A stretch of 64,000 bases of DNA, taken from Microbacterium sp. MYb66. Lineage in GTDB: Bacteria > Actinomycetota > Actinomycetes > Actinomycetales > Microbacteriaceae. This document shows, piece by piece, positions 1 to 7,607 of this stretch. The stretch is taken from positions 45,018-109,017 of the forward strand of contig NZ_PCOV01000010.1 in NCBI RefSeq assembly GCF_002979435.1, given 5' to 3'. The notes beneath the pieces were generated by a model, which had not been told where the DNA came from, did no database searches, and saw only the letters and a program-made list of their open reading frames with translations. Positions within the stretch are counted from its first letter, which is position 1; every line of letters starts with the position of its first letter. Both the position numbers and the translations under genes were made by a program.

Positions 1-234
1 CTCAACCGCGGGGATCCGCGGTTCCGCGACACGGACTACTCGGTGTCGTTGCGCAGGCGACCCGCGCAATCCGGTCTCGCGCTCGGAGCGCTCGCCTGCC
101 TCGACGGCGACCGTGCCGCTGCGGAGAGCTGGCTCGGTGCAGCCGATCGACAGGTCGAGCCGCTCAGCCACCACGGAACCGCGTCCGAGATCGACTACTG
201 GCGAGCACGCGTCGCGGCCCTGCCGGCGTCGTAG
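1..234 (+). CDS. C-terminal end of an unidentified protein (5' truncated by window edge)
   Basis: The reading frame is open from the first base and stops with TAG at 232-234, leaving 77 C-terminal residues. They are mostly helical and Ala/Leu rich (LALGALACLDGDRAAAESWL around residues 24-43), in a pattern like the last helices of a tetratricopeptide-type repeat protein. I do not recognise the family from this fragment, and the real start lies upstream of the window. The stop codon TAG is also the first three bases of the -10 hexamer of the next gene. Confidence 0.6.
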   Translation, partial: LNRGDPRFRDTDYSVSLRRRPAQSGLALGALACLDGDRAAAESWLGAADRQVEPLSHHGTASEIDYWRARVAALPAS

Positions 235-237
235 CAT
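232..237 (+). promoter_or_regulatory. -10 hexamer TAGCAT, leaderless start for the 245 gene
   Basis: TAGCAT ends 7 nt before the ATG at 245 and no ribosome binding site lies between them. It overlaps the stop codon of the upstream gene. Confidence 0.5.
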
Positions 238-244
238 CCTCCCG

Positions 245-1252
245 ATGACCGAGGAGACGGCCACTGAGGCGCGGGTGCGCGTGAAGGTGACACGGACGTT
301 CGTGCGCAACCCGCTGATCGTGGGCACGGTGCTGCTGCTCGTCGCCATCGGGTTCACGCTCGTGGGCGACGATCTGAGCTTCTTCCCCTTCCTGCTCATG
401 CTGATCGGGGGCTGGTGCTTCGGCTTCGCGTTCGTGAACGCGACCATGGACATGGTTCCGGCCCGCAACGGGGCGATCCTCCACGTCGCCGTCGCCGTCG
501 TGCTCGGTGCGCTGGTCGCCTTCGTGATCGAGTTCGGGGGAGACCTGCTCGACCCGTTCCCCGAGTCGGTGCGCGGTGTCGCTGTGGTCCTGCAGCTCGC
601 GGCGGTTCCGGCGACCGGCTGGATCTGGCTCGGGCTCCTCAGCCGCGTCACCGATCTCTTCCGTCGTCGGGACGCGAAGAAGAGGCCGCTGCCGGTGACG
701 CCGGCGTGGGAACGAGAGGAGAGCGGGGACGGGTCGATCGTGCGCTTCCCCGCCATCGAGCTCCGGATGCGCACGCTCACCCAGGCGATCGTCGCGATCG
801 TCGTGGTCGTCGGGCTGCTCGGTGTCGCGCTGCTCATCGCCCTCGACGACATCGTGATGCGGATGGGGCCGCGGATCGCGCTCCTCCTCCTGGGGATCGT
901 GCTCGGACTCCCGGTGTACCTGCTGCTCACGGCGATCCTGCGACGACGGACCGCGCAGTGCACGGTCGCCTTCGGGAACGACGAACTCCGAGTCCGGGTG
1001 GGCGCCGAACTCCACACGATCCCTTTCCGTGAGCTGGAGCTCCTGCGCTGGCGGACGCGCAGCGACTACGCCCGTATCGAGGTGCGCGGTGCCGGTGCGG
1101 ACCTGTCGCTGGTCGCCGGGATCGCGAAGCCCCCGCGCGGGTTCTCCGCCGAGCTCCCCCCGTTGCCCCGGCGCGTGTACCGCCGGTTGGAACTCGCCGG
1201 ACTCGCGCTCGAGAAGGCGCGCCGCGACGAGGTCATCACCTTCCGGCGATGA
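245..1252 (+). CDS. Polytopic membrane protein of unknown function
   Basis: This 335-residue protein has about six hydrophobic segments: roughly residues 22-41, 46-66, 76-98, 108-132, 179-200 and 211-235. A basic cytoplasmic loop (RRRDAKKR) follows the fourth, and a soluble tail of about 100 residues ends the protein. I do not recognise a named family. The ATG at 245 was chosen over an upstream in-frame ATG because it sits 7 nt after a TAGCAT -10 and begins just before the first membrane segment. The gene follows the truncated upstream gene by 10 bases, and the function is open. Confidence 0.75.
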   Translation: MTEETATEARVRVKVTRTFVRNPLIVGTVLLLVAIGFTLVGDDLSFFPFLLMLIGGWCFGFAFVNATMDMVPARNGAILHVAVAVVLGALVAFVIEFGGDLLDPFPESVRGVAVVLQLAAVPATGWIWLGLLSRVTDLFRRRDAKKRPLPVTPAWEREESGDGSIVRFPAIELRMRTLTQAIVAIVVVVGLLGVALLIALDDIVMRMGPRIALLLLGIVLGLPVYLLLTAILRRRTAQCTVAFGNDELRVRVGAELHTIPFRELELLRWRTRSDYARIEVRGAGADLSLVAGIAKPPRGFSAELPPLPRRVYRRLELAGLALEKARRDEVITFRR

Positions 1253-1296
1253 TCCGGATCGATGCCGGTGTCGGTGGTGCGTGCGATCCTCCCCGC

Positions 1297-1833
1297 ATGG
1301 CTGACATCCGGCTCAGGCCCTGGTCCGAGAGCGACATCGATCTGCTGCACGCGGCCAACACCCCGGCGATGACGGCGCATCTCAACGGACCCGAGACCGA
1401 AGACGAGATCGTGGAGCGGCACGCGCGCTACCTGCGTCTGACGGCGACCGGCGAGGCGAGGATGTTCGTCATCGAAGACGAAGCGGGCACGGCGCTCGGC
1501 TCCATCGGGCATTGGCACGTCGTCTGGCGGGAGGAGGCGGCGCTCGAGACCGGCTGGTTCGTCCGCCCCGAGTCGCAGGGCCGGGGTGTGGCATCGGCCG
1601 CCCTCGCCCTCCTCATCGAGGACGCCCGCGCGCATCGCGAGGGCAGGCGATTCCTGACGGCGTTCCCCGGGGTCGAGAACCCTGCCTCGAACGGGGTATG
1701 CCGGCGCAACGGATTCATCCTGGCGGGCACCTTCACGGAGGACTTCCGCGGCGCGGAGCTGACCGTCAACGAGTGGGCCCTCGACCTCACCACGCAGAAT
1801 GGCGTCAGCTCGCCGGGTACTCCTGTCCCTTGA
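1297..1833 (+). CDS. GNAT family N-acetyltransferase (RimJ/RimL-like)
   Basis: This 178-residue protein is a complete GNAT domain that transfers an acyl group from acetyl-CoA to an amine; the acceptor cannot be read from sequence. The acetyl-CoA pyrophosphate loop Q94-GRGVA-99 follows the strand ETGWFVRPES, and the ENPASN...RRNGF segment at 127-140 is the usual C-terminal motif. An ATG at 1249 is in frame, but the domain begins right at ADIRLRPW, so I use 1297. The 3' end overlaps the convergent flavodoxin-like gene by 29 bases. Confidence 0.85.
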   Translation: MADIRLRPWSESDIDLLHAANTPAMTAHLNGPETEDEIVERHARYLRLTATGEARMFVIEDEAGTALGSIGHWHVVWREEAALETGWFVRPESQGRGVASAALALLIEDARAHREGRRFLTAFPGVENPASNGVCRRNGFILAGTFTEDFRGAELTVNEWALDLTTQNGVSSPGTPVP

Positions 1834-2416
1834 GCAGGCGGGCCAGGTGCGCGGCGTTCCGAGAAGCCGTCGCGATCGACGAGGCGACCTTCTCCGGGGT
1901 CTCGTCGAGATCCTTGTAGTCGGTGGTGTGCATCGCCTCGCCGTTCCAGTAGACCGAGCCCTGGGCGGGGATCGTGTACCCGACGTCGTTCAACGACTGG
2001 AACAGGATCGCGGCGATGTGGTGGGCCCCGTCCTCGTTCCCCACGATGCCGGCGATGGCCACCTTGTCGAACAGGGTCGGTCGTCCGCGGGCGTCGGTCT
2101 CACTGAGTTCGGCGTCGAGGCGTTCGAGCACGCGCTGCGCGACGCTCGAGTGCTGCCCCATCCAGGTCGGCGTCACGAAGACGAGGATGTCGGCGTCCAG
2201 GACGCGCCGGCGGATGCTCGGCCACTCATCGTCGCCACCCATGTCCTTCTGGACGCCGGGGCTCAGCGTGAGATCGACGGCCCGGACCAGGCTCCCCGTC
2301 ACCCCGTGCCCGGCGAGCGCATCGAGCAGCTGTGTGGCGAGGAGGTCGGAGCTGGAGTCCGCAGGCGAGGGCTTCAGCGTGCAGGAGATGGCGACGGCGG
2401 TGAGTGGACTCTTCAT
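1805..2416 (-). CDS. Flavodoxin-fold NAD(P)H-dependent oxidoreductase
   Basis: This 203-residue protein looks like an NADPH-dependent FMN reductase or flavodoxin-family protein. The phosphate-binding region is at about residues 11-26 (SCTLKPSPADSSSDLL), and TPTWMGQHSS at 82-91 is the conserved second FMN loop. A soluble cytoplasmic flavoprotein is expected; the electron acceptor is unknown. It is divergent from the small membrane protein at 2507, with a perfect inverted repeat at 2424-2448 between them. The start is the ATG at 2416; GGAGA abuts it closely, so a ribosome binding site is doubtful. Confidence 0.85.
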   Translation of the reverse strand: MKSPLTAVAISCTLKPSPADSSSDLLATQLLDALAGHGVTGSLVRAVDLTLSPGVQKDMGGDDEWPSIRRRVLDADILVFVTPTWMGQHSSVAQRVLERLDAELSETDARGRPTLFDKVAIAGIVGNEDGAHHIAAILFQSLNDVGYTIPAQGSVYWNGEAMHTTDYKDLDETPEKVASSIATASRNAAHLARLLKGQEYPAS

Positions 2417-2423
2417 TCTCCGA

Positions 2424-2448
2424 GCACACCAGACCGAACCCGGTGTGC
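2424..2448. promoter_or_regulatory. Inverted repeat GCACACC-N11-GGTGTGC, candidate operator
   Basis: Perfect 7-base arms lie at 2424-2430 and 2442-2448 in the divergent gap between the flavodoxin-like gene and the small membrane protein. The spacing of 18 bases between arm starts fits binding by a dimeric regulator. No regulator gene is adjacent, so the binding protein is unknown. Confidence 0.4.
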
Positions 2449-2506
2449 ACAGGGGCTTTCCGCGTCCGGGCTATCCTGGTAGACGGCACCGACGACAGGA
2501 GATCCC

Positions 2507-2710
2507 GTGATCCTCAGCTTCCTCTTCTTCATGTTCCTCTTCCTCGGAGGCATCTGGACGATGGGCATCTCGTTCGGACTGCCGGACTACAACGCACTCG
2601 CGTTCTGCGGCGGTCTCCTGCTGGTGACGCTCTCGCTCGCGTTCATGCTGCGTGAGCGCGGCTCGGCCACCCGTCGTTCCAGGAACTGGTCGGGCACCCC
2701 CACCGAGTGA
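2507..2710 (+). CDS. Small two-helix membrane protein, unknown function
   Basis: This 67-residue protein has two hydrophobic stretches (about residues 1-22 and 29-47) and a basic, serine-rich tail (RERGSATRRSRNW). It starts with GTG at 2507, preceded by ACAGGAGA at a normal ribosome-binding distance. A TATCCT hexamer at 2472-2477 is a plausible -10 for a leadered transcript. I do not recognise a family. The real start signals and membrane-like composition argue that it is a genuine small gene rather than a chance frame. Confidence 0.6.
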   Translation: MILSFLFFMFLFLGGIWTMGISFGLPDYNALAFCGGLLLVTLSLAFMLRERGSATRRSRNWSGTPTE

Positions 2711-2749
2711 TCCGGCGCGGTCCGGTCGTCGCACGCCGACGCCGACCGC

Positions 2750-3352
2750 TCAACGCCGCCGCGCGAGCCTCGCCTCGAGGTTCGCCCGGACTGCGGGCCA
2801 CTCCGGCTCGATGATCGAGTACTCCACGCTGTCGCGCAGCGCTCCGTTGCGGTAGCGACTCATGGCACGCATCACGCCGTCCTGTTTGGCGCCGAGTCGC
2901 TCGATCGCCGTGCGCGACTGGAAGTTGACCCACTGCGTGGTCAGCCCGACCCGGAACACCCCGAGCGTCTCGAACGCGTGCCGCAGCAGCAGGAGCTTCG
3001 ACTCCGCATTCGTGCCCGTCCCGTGCGCGGACGGGCGATTCCAGGTGTACCCGATGTGGAGCCGGGGCACGTCGGCGACGATGTCGTAGTACGACGTCAG
3101 ACCGAGGATGCGCCCGGCGGCGTCGAACGCCGTGAACGGGACCATCTCGCCCCTGTCAATGAGCCCGATCCTCCGGTCGACCTCGGCGGCGACGCCGTCC
3201 GGAGCGGGGACCGATGTGTACCACGCCGTCTTCCACAGATCGCCCTCCTGCACGGCGTCGATCAGTCCGTCGATGTGCGAGCGATCGAGCGGACGGAGCT
3301 CGACGAGCTCTCCGGTGAGGGTGACGGGGGAGGGGGCGACGAGGAAGACCAT
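2750..3352 (-). CDS. GNAT family N-acetyltransferase
   Basis: This 200-residue protein resembles the RimJ/RimL acetyltransferase branch that acts on amines, often on protein N-termini. The opening VTLTGELVELRPLDRSHID is the usual first strand and helix. The acetyl-CoA loop appears as RPSAHGTGTNAESKLLLLRHAF, and the C-terminal motif as NFQSRTAIERLGAKQDGVMR. A TTG at 3364 is in frame, but the ATG at 3352 lies exactly 6 nt after TTGAAT and starts closer to the domain, so I chose it. It is convergent with the gene at 2507. Confidence 0.85.
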   Translation of the reverse strand: MVFLVAPSPVTLTGELVELRPLDRSHIDGLIDAVQEGDLWKTAWYTSVPAPDGVAAEVDRRIGLIDRGEMVPFTAFDAAGRILGLTSYYDIVADVPRLHIGYTWNRPSAHGTGTNAESKLLLLRHAFETLGVFRVGLTTQWVNFQSRTAIERLGAKQDGVMRAMSRYRNGALRDSVEYSIIEPEWPAVRANLEARLARRR

Positions 3353-3358
3353 GACGAT

Positions 3359-3364
3359 ATTCAA
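3359..3364 (-). promoter_or_regulatory. -10 hexamer TTGAAT, leaderless start for the 3352 GNAT gene
   Basis: Read on the minus strand, TTGAAT ends 6 nt before the ATG at 3352. The second base departs from the TAnnnT consensus, so support is moderate. Confidence 0.4.
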
Positions 3365-3396
3365 TCAGCGCGACGGGGCGATCCGCGTCGTGGTGG

Positions 3397-3792
3397 TCAG
3401 GCCGCGGCGACCGGGACCGCGCCCTGACGGAGCAGGCGCTGATAGGCGGTGACCAGCTCCATCGTGACGTCGAGTTCGAAGGCGAGGCTCGCGAGATGGG
3501 GTCCGCGGACCTGTTCCGCCTCGGCATACGCGCGCAGCGTGATCAGCCGGGACGCAGCCCATTCGTCGGCGCGACGCTCCTGTTGAGCGCGCAGCAGCGG
3601 GGTCGAGGCGGGGAAGTGCCCGAGGCGGGCGTGGCCGAGTTCGTGTGCGAGGACGCTGCGGGTCGTGCGCGCACTCATCCCGGGGCTCAGGCGGATCGTG
3701 CGCGTCGCGGGGTCGAATCCGCCGCGGGTGCGGCCGACGTGCTCGACGACGCGCACCCGCTGCTGGTCGGCGAGGCGGAGGAGGTGCTGCAT
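3397..3792 (-). CDS. ImmA/IrrE family metallo-endopeptidase
   Basis: This 131-residue protein carries the zinc-protease signature HELGH at residues 50-54, with E77 in the RRADEWAA helix as the likely third ligand. ImmA proteases typically cleave a partner HTH repressor encoded next door and so induce its regulon. The gene lies 48 bases downstream of the HTH regulator on the same strand, the usual regulator-peptidase pair. The ATG at 3792 is preceded by a strong GAGGAGGAGAG ribosome binding site. The protein is compact, with essentially no extra domains. Confidence 0.85.
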   Translation of the reverse strand: MQHLLRLADQQRVRVVEHVGRTRGGFDPATRTIRLSPGMSARTTRSVLAHELGHARLGHFPASTPLLRAQQERRADEWAASRLITLRAYAEAEQVRGPHLASLAFELDVTMELVTAYQRLLRQGAVPVAAA

Positions 3793-3840
3793 CGCTCTCC
3801 TCCTCGTGCGGATTCTCGTACCGGAGGTTCCGGCCCCGAG

Positions 3841-4227
3841 TCAGTCGTAGAGGTCGTCCGTGTCGGCGTCGTGCCGGACGGGGGAATCGAAAGCGACCTC
3901 GGGGGTATCTTCGCGCAGGCCGGCGACATCGGGTGTGCGGCGGATCGGGGTGATCCGCGCGGTCGTCGCTCCGTCGGCCCGAAGACGCTCTTCGGCCCGT
4001 CCGAGAAGGAGATGGGGCTCCAGGTCGAGCGCGGCGCACACGGAGTAGACGACCGGAACGGGGATGGCGCGTTTTCCGGTCACGTAGTTGTCGAGTGCGC
4101 TGCGGGCGATCCCGATGGTCCGCGCCATCGCCGCGATGCTGCTTCGCGACGCGGCGATCTCCGCCCGCATCTGGCGGCCGACAGCGTCGTTGAACTCCTC
4201 GGCAGGTGTCTTCACCCGGCTCACCAT
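3841..4227 (-). CDS. XRE-type HTH regulator, likely substrate of the adjacent ImmA peptidase
   Basis: This 128-residue protein has an HTH_3 domain at about residues 18-75 (MARTIGIARSALDNYVTGKR) and an acidic, probably disordered tail ending DADTDDLYD. Such tails are common cleavage or interaction regions in ImmR-like repressors. A longer frame from 4257 would start inside the palindrome at 4243-4262, so I place the start at the ATG at 4227. It is divergent from a second small HTH gene. I infer that it represses both directions through the palindrome and is relieved by the ImmA-like protease. Confidence 0.8.
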   Translation of the reverse strand: MVSRVKTPAEEFNDAVGRQMRAEIAASRSSIAAMARTIGIARSALDNYVTGKRAIPVPVVYSVCAALDLEPHLLLGRAEERLRADGATTARITPIRRTPDVAGLREDTPEVAFDSPVRHDADTDDLYD

Positions 4228-4242
4228 AGCAGCGGCCTGACC

Positions 4243-4262
4243 CCAGAATGCTGCCATTCTGG
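4243..4262. promoter_or_regulatory. Perfect palindrome CCAGAATG-CTGC-CATTCTGG, candidate operator
   Basis: Perfect 8-base arms with a 4-base spacer sit in the 82-base gap between the two divergent HTH regulators. The AT-rich core is unusual for this DNA. It is the obvious binding site for one or both regulators. The TACTGT -10 of the small HTH gene begins 36 bases to its right. Confidence 0.7.
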
Positions 4263-4297
4263 TTCATTCGACCCCCAGGAGTGTCCGTGTGTGGCGG

Positions 4298-4303
4298 TAC
4301 TGT
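4298..4303 (+). promoter_or_regulatory. -10 hexamer TACTGT, leaderless start for the 4310 gene
   Basis: TACTGT ends 6 nt before the ATG at 4310, with AGGCGC between. A -35 for this promoter would fall just to the right of the 4243-4262 palindrome. Confidence 0.5.
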
Positions 4304-4309
4304 AGGCGC

Positions 4310-4540
4310 ATGGGGACACAACTGCGTCATCTGTTGGCATTCGAGGTCGAAGGAGCGCGGGTGCATGCGGGAGTGTCCTTCGCGCAGCTGTCCGACCGCT
4401 CGGGCATCGCCCCCGCCGCCCTCGCGGATCTGCTGGAGGGGCGGGAGGACTTCACGGTCGTCGATCTCGCGTGCATCGCCACGGTGCTCGGGGTATCGGT
4501 GACGGCCCTTCTTCCCGGCGCGGCGGCCGACGACGCCTGA
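4310..4540 (+). CDS. Small XRE-type HTH DNA-binding protein
   Basis: This 76-residue protein is little more than an HTH_3 domain (about residues 20-68: SFAQLSDRSGIAPAALADLL, then a CIATVLGVSVTALLP helix). It is divergent from the ImmA-linked repressor and shares its palindromic control region. In phage-like and mobile-element switches such a pair often forms a bistable CI/Cro arrangement, but no other mobile-element gene is visible here. The ATG at 4310 fits the leaderless rule; an upstream GTG at 4289 does not. Confidence 0.75.
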   Translation: MGTQLRHLLAFEVEGARVHAGVSFAQLSDRSGIAPAALADLLEGREDFTVVDLACIATVLGVSVTALLPGAAADDA

Positions 4541-4559
4541 CGTCGTCGATGCCGAACGG

Positions 4560-4565
4560 TAGCGT
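4560..4565 (+). promoter_or_regulatory. -10 hexamer TAGCGT, leaderless start for the 4573 gene
   Basis: TAGCGT ends 7 nt before the ATG at 4573. It favours that start over the in-frame ATG at 4549, which lies upstream of the hexamer. Confidence 0.5.
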
Positions 4566-4572
4566 GGTCCTC

Positions 4573-5502
4573 ATGAAGACCGTGCCGTTCGGATCCGCCA
4601 CCGCCCCCGCCGTCATCGCCGGCATGATGCGCATCGCCGACAAGGACGACGCGCACATCCGCACGCTGTACGACACGGCCCGTGCGTCGGGCATCGACTT
4701 CTTCGACCACGCCGACATCTACGGCGGCAGCATGCATCGGTGCGAGGCGCGGTTCGCCGACGCGCTGCAGCTCACCGCCTCCGACCGCGACGAGATCGTG
4801 CTGCAGACCAAGTGCGGCATCGTGCCGTCGCAGGGGATGTTCGACTTCTCCTACGAGCACATCGTCGGTCAGGTCGAGGGATCGCTCGCCGCGCTGCGCA
4901 CCGACCGGCTCGACGTGCTCCTGCTCCATCGCCCCGACATCCTCGTCGAGCCGGACGAGGTCGCGCGGGCGTTCGACCATCTGGAGTCCACGGGGAAGGT
5001 GCGTGCCTTCGGCGTCTCGAACCACACCCCGAGGCAGATCGATCTGCTGCGCACCGCCGTCCGGCAGCCGCTCGTCGCCAATCAGCTGCAGCTGTCGATG
5101 ACACACGCGCCGATCCTCGCTCAGCCCGCCGCGGCCAACATGGCGGGGCACGATCAGAGCATCGTCCGCGACGGGGGCGGCATCGTGGAGTACTGCCGGA
5201 TCAACGGGATCACCGTCCAGGCGTGGTCCCCGTTCCAGGACGGCTTCTCTCACGGCGTGTTCCTGGGGAACCCCGAGTACGCCGAGCTCAACGCCGTGAT
5301 CGACCGCCTGGCGGCGTCGTACGAGGTGACCCCGATCGCGATCGCGACGGCGTGGATCACGAGGCACCCCGCCGGCATGCAGGTGGTGCTCGGGACCACC
5401 ACTCCGCAGCGGGTGCAGGATGCCGCGGCCGGAGCCGACCTCGAGCTCACGCGTCCCGAGTGGTATGAGCTGTTCCGGGCTGCGGGGCACCTGCTTCCCT
5501 GA
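4573..5502 (+). CDS. Aldo/keto reductase (YdhF-like)
   Basis: This 309-residue protein is a cytosolic NADPH-dependent aldo/keto reductase. The catalytic tetrad is intact: D45 and Y50 in FFDHADIYGG, K80 in LQTKCGI and H119 in LLLHRPD. The late motif GVSNHTPRQIDLL matches the family's barrel strand 6. The opening KTVPFG and overall length fit the YdhF branch, which has no settled physiological substrate. The gene starts 32 bases after the small HTH gene on its own promoter, so it is probably not part of that switch. Confidence 0.88.
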   Translation: MKTVPFGSATAPAVIAGMMRIADKDDAHIRTLYDTARASGIDFFDHADIYGGSMHRCEARFADALQLTASDRDEIVLQTKCGIVPSQGMFDFSYEHIVGQVEGSLAALRTDRLDVLLLHRPDILVEPDEVARAFDHLESTGKVRAFGVSNHTPRQIDLLRTAVRQPLVANQLQLSMTHAPILAQPAAANMAGHDQSIVRDGGGIVEYCRINGITVQAWSPFQDGFSHGVFLGNPEYAELNAVIDRLAASYEVTPIAIATAWITRHPAGMQVVLGTTTPQRVQDAAAGADLELTRPEWYELFRAAGHLLP

Positions 5503-5528
5503 GCCGAGCGGCGTCCCGCGGCGTCGTC

Positions 5529-5534
5529 TACCCT
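5529..5534 (+). promoter_or_regulatory. -10 hexamer TACCCT, leaderless start for the 5541 gene
   Basis: TACCCT ends 6 nt before the ATG at 5541, with GAACTC between and no ribosome binding site. Confidence 0.5.
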
Positions 5535-5540
5535 GAACTC

Positions 5541-5933
5541 ATGCCGTTCCTGTTCTCGCTCCTCGTCATCGCACTGATGATCGGTGCGCTGATCGACATC
5601 ATCACGCGCGACAGTGCCCTCGTGAAGTATCTGCCGAAGCTGGCGTGGATCGTCATCGTGATCCTGCTGCCCCTGATCGGCAGCCTCCTCTGGTTCGCGA
5701 TCGGTCGTGAGTACGGCGAATCCGGGATTCAGATCCCGCGGATGCGGAGAGCGGAACGCCCCGCGGCGCAGACCGATGTGCGCCCGGCGCCCCCGCGGGA
5801 CATGCGTACGACCGAGCAGCAGATCGCCGACCTCGACCGCGAGATCGAGGAGTGGCGGCTGCGTCAGGAGATCGAGAAGAAGCGCGGACAGGACGGCGAT
5901 GCGTCCGCCGGTTCGGCGGGGGCGGGCGCCTAG
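5541..5933 (+). CDS. PLDc_N-type membrane protein with C-terminal coiled coil
   Basis: This 130-residue protein has two membrane helices (about residues 1-21 and 34-53) in the pattern of the phospholipase D N-terminal (PLDc_N) domain, including LPKLAWIVIVILLPLIG before W51FAIGRE. No phospholipase HKD motif is present, which is normal for these stand-alone proteins. Residues 91-115 (TEQQIADLDREIEEWRLRQE) form a short charged coiled coil. Its role is unknown; cell-envelope anchoring is the usual guess. Its TAG stop overlaps the end of the convergent gene by 4 bases. Confidence 0.8.
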   Translation: MPFLFSLLVIALMIGALIDIITRDSALVKYLPKLAWIVIVILLPLIGSLLWFAIGREYGESGIQIPRMRRAERPAAQTDVRPAPPRDMRTTEQQIADLDREIEEWRLRQEIEKKRGQDGDASAGSAGAGA

Positions 5934-6898
5934 GCGACCGGCTCGCGGTCGAACGATTCGCGGATCGCATCCTCGAGAGTCGGGTGACGGAACTCGAAGC
6001 CCGCGGCGGTGAGCTTCTCGGGGAGCACCCACCGGCTCTTCAGAACCAGCTCGGTCTCGGTGCGGATGCCGATGGCCCCGAGCTCCAGCATCCATCGGGG
6101 CATCGGCGGACCGATGCGTGCGCCGAGCACGCGACGGACGGTCGCCATGAACTCGACGTTGTCGACGGGGTTAGGGGCAGCCGCGTTGACCGGACCTTGC
6201 AGGGAGGGCGTCTGCTCGAGGAACTCGATGATGCGGGCCGCGTCTTCGATGTGCACCCAGCTGAAGCGCTGTCGGCCGCGCCGCGCGCCGGGGAAGTGAC
6301 CGGTGCCTGCGGCGCGACGGGCGGCGCTCACGGGCCAGCGTCCGTCGTACTGCGCGCCGCCGAGTCCGAGGCGCGCGAGGTTCCGCACCGGCTCGAGCAC
6401 GCCCCCGTGTCCGAGGACGATCGCGCCGCGCAGGGCGACGCGGCGGGTGGCGGGGAGGTCGTCGGCGAACAGCGCCCTCTCCCACGCCTTCGCGACCTCG
6501 ACCGAGAATCCGGTGCCGATCTCTCCGGTGGACTCGGTCATCGGGCGGTCTTCGGCGTGCCGGTAGATCGTGGCCGTCGAGGAGTTCACCCAGAGCGCAG
6601 GAGGCGCCGATGCCCGGGCGATCGCCGTGCTCAGCGAGGCCGTGGTGTCCAGACGCGACCGGAAGATCTCGGCGCGGTTCTCCGGCGTGTACCGGCAGTT
6701 GACGCTCTTGCCGGCGAGTCCGATCACGAGCCTGGCGCCGTCGACGGCGCGGTCGATCTCGACCTGATCGCCCCAGCGGATGTCGGCGCCGGAGCGCGAG
6801 ATCGTCACGACCTCGCGGCCCTCGGCGCGGAACCGCGGGAGCAGGAACCGACCCATGAACCCCGTGGATCCTCCGATGACGACCCGCCCTGCGCTCAT
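5930..6898 (-). CDS. TIGR01777-family epimerase (extended SDR)
   Basis: This 322-residue NAD(P)-binding protein opens with the Rossmann motif GGSTGFMG at 9-16. It carries the family marks LAGKSVNCRY, the NSSTATIYRH segment and the C-terminal FRHPTLEDAI. These atypical SDR proteins are annotated as sugar epimerases, but their substrates are unproven. Its ATG overlaps the stop of the upstream DUF4166 gene (ATGA), so the two are co-transcribed and probably work together. Confidence 0.88.
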   Translation of the reverse strand: MSAGRVVIGGSTGFMGRFLLPRFRAEGREVVTISRSGADIRWGDQVEIDRAVDGARLVIGLAGKSVNCRYTPENRAEIFRSRLDTTASLSTAIARASAPPALWVNSSTATIYRHAEDRPMTESTGEIGTGFSVEVAKAWERALFADDLPATRRVALRGAIVLGHGGVLEPVRNLARLGLGGAQYDGRWPVSAARRAAGTGHFPGARRGRQRFSWVHIEDAARIIEFLEQTPSLQGPVNAAAPNPVDNVEFMATVRRVLGARIGPPMPRWMLELGAIGIRTETELVLKSRWVLPEKLTAAGFEFRHPTLEDAIRESFDREPVA

Positions 6899-7545
6899 GC
6901 GTCCTGCTCTCTCTCCGCGGCATCCTGATTCGAGCCGTGCTGGATGCGGTAGGTGAAATCGCCCCGGTACTCGTAGACGCGGCCGAGCAGCGGAGCGTCG
7001 ACGGTCAGGGCCACCCGCTGGCGGTCCAGCGCGTCGTCGAACCGCTCGGTGAGGCGCACGACCGGTGCGACCACGCGGGGGATGCGCAGCCGGAGACGCC
7101 CGAGCCGAACGCCCACGGCGCGACTGGTCAGCCGGAGCGCGCCGTCGCGCACGTCGACATCGAAGCAGGCGGCGAGGAGGCCGGGCTCCCCGAGCTCGTC
7201 GACCACGCGGCCGTGACGTGTGAGCGCCACCGCATCGCGCATGATCCATGAGCCCCGCGAGAACCGGAAGGTGCGCTCGCCGATGGCCCTCGAGGCGATC
7301 GTGCGGTTCTCCACCCGGAACGGGACGTCGCGCTCCCAGCCCGCAGCGACCACGCCGCGACGTTCGAGGATGCGCAGCAGCGGCCACAGCCACCGCCGAG
7401 GAGTGCCGACGGTCTGGAACACGCCCTCGCCGATGCCGACTGCGCCCTCCGGTATCGCTGCGAAGTAGGTGCGCAGGCGCGGATGCAGCTCATCGATGCG
7501 CTCACCGAGTGCCCTGGCGTAGGGGGACTGGGAGACGAGCATCAC
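6895..7545 (-). CDS. DUF4166 domain protein
   Basis: This 216-residue protein matches the DUF4166 pattern: an N-terminal helical part (LHPRLRTYFAAIPEG), FQTVGTPRRWLWPLLRI, then a beta-rich second half with the EYRGDFTYRI motif. DUF4166 genes often pair or fuse with TIGR01777 epimerases, as here, but no biochemical role is known. I start at the GTG at 7545 rather than the next codon, ATG 7542, because TAGGCT ends exactly 6 nt before the GTG. No signal peptide or membrane segment is evident. Confidence 0.8.
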   Translation of the reverse strand: MMLVSQSPYARALGERIDELHPRLRTYFAAIPEGAVGIGEGVFQTVGTPRRWLWPLLRILERRGVVAAGWERDVPFRVENRTIASRAIGERTFRFSRGSWIMRDAVALTRHGRVVDELGEPGLLAACFDVDVRDGALRLTSRAVGVRLGRLRLRIPRVVAPVVRLTERFDDALDRQRVALTVDAPLLGRVYEYRGDFTYRIQHGSNQDAAEREQDA

Positions 7546-7551
7546 GCTTCG

Positions 7552-7557
7552 AGCCTA
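7552..7557 (-). promoter_or_regulatory. -10 hexamer TAGGCT, leaderless GTG start at 7545
   Basis: On the minus strand TAGGCT is followed by CGAAGC and then GTGATG. The 6-nt spacing selects the GTG as first codon of the DUF4166-epimerase transcript. Confidence 0.5.
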
Positions 7558-7607
7558 GCCCGGTGGTCGGACCCCGCCGCCCGCTGCCGGAGCGCCGCAG
7601 AGGCCGA

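Noticed and set aside
3793..4309. Prophage or integrative element around the ImmA-type gene
   Set aside because: Only the regulator-protease module is present. No integrase, excisionase, terminase, attachment repeat or change in base composition is visible on either side.
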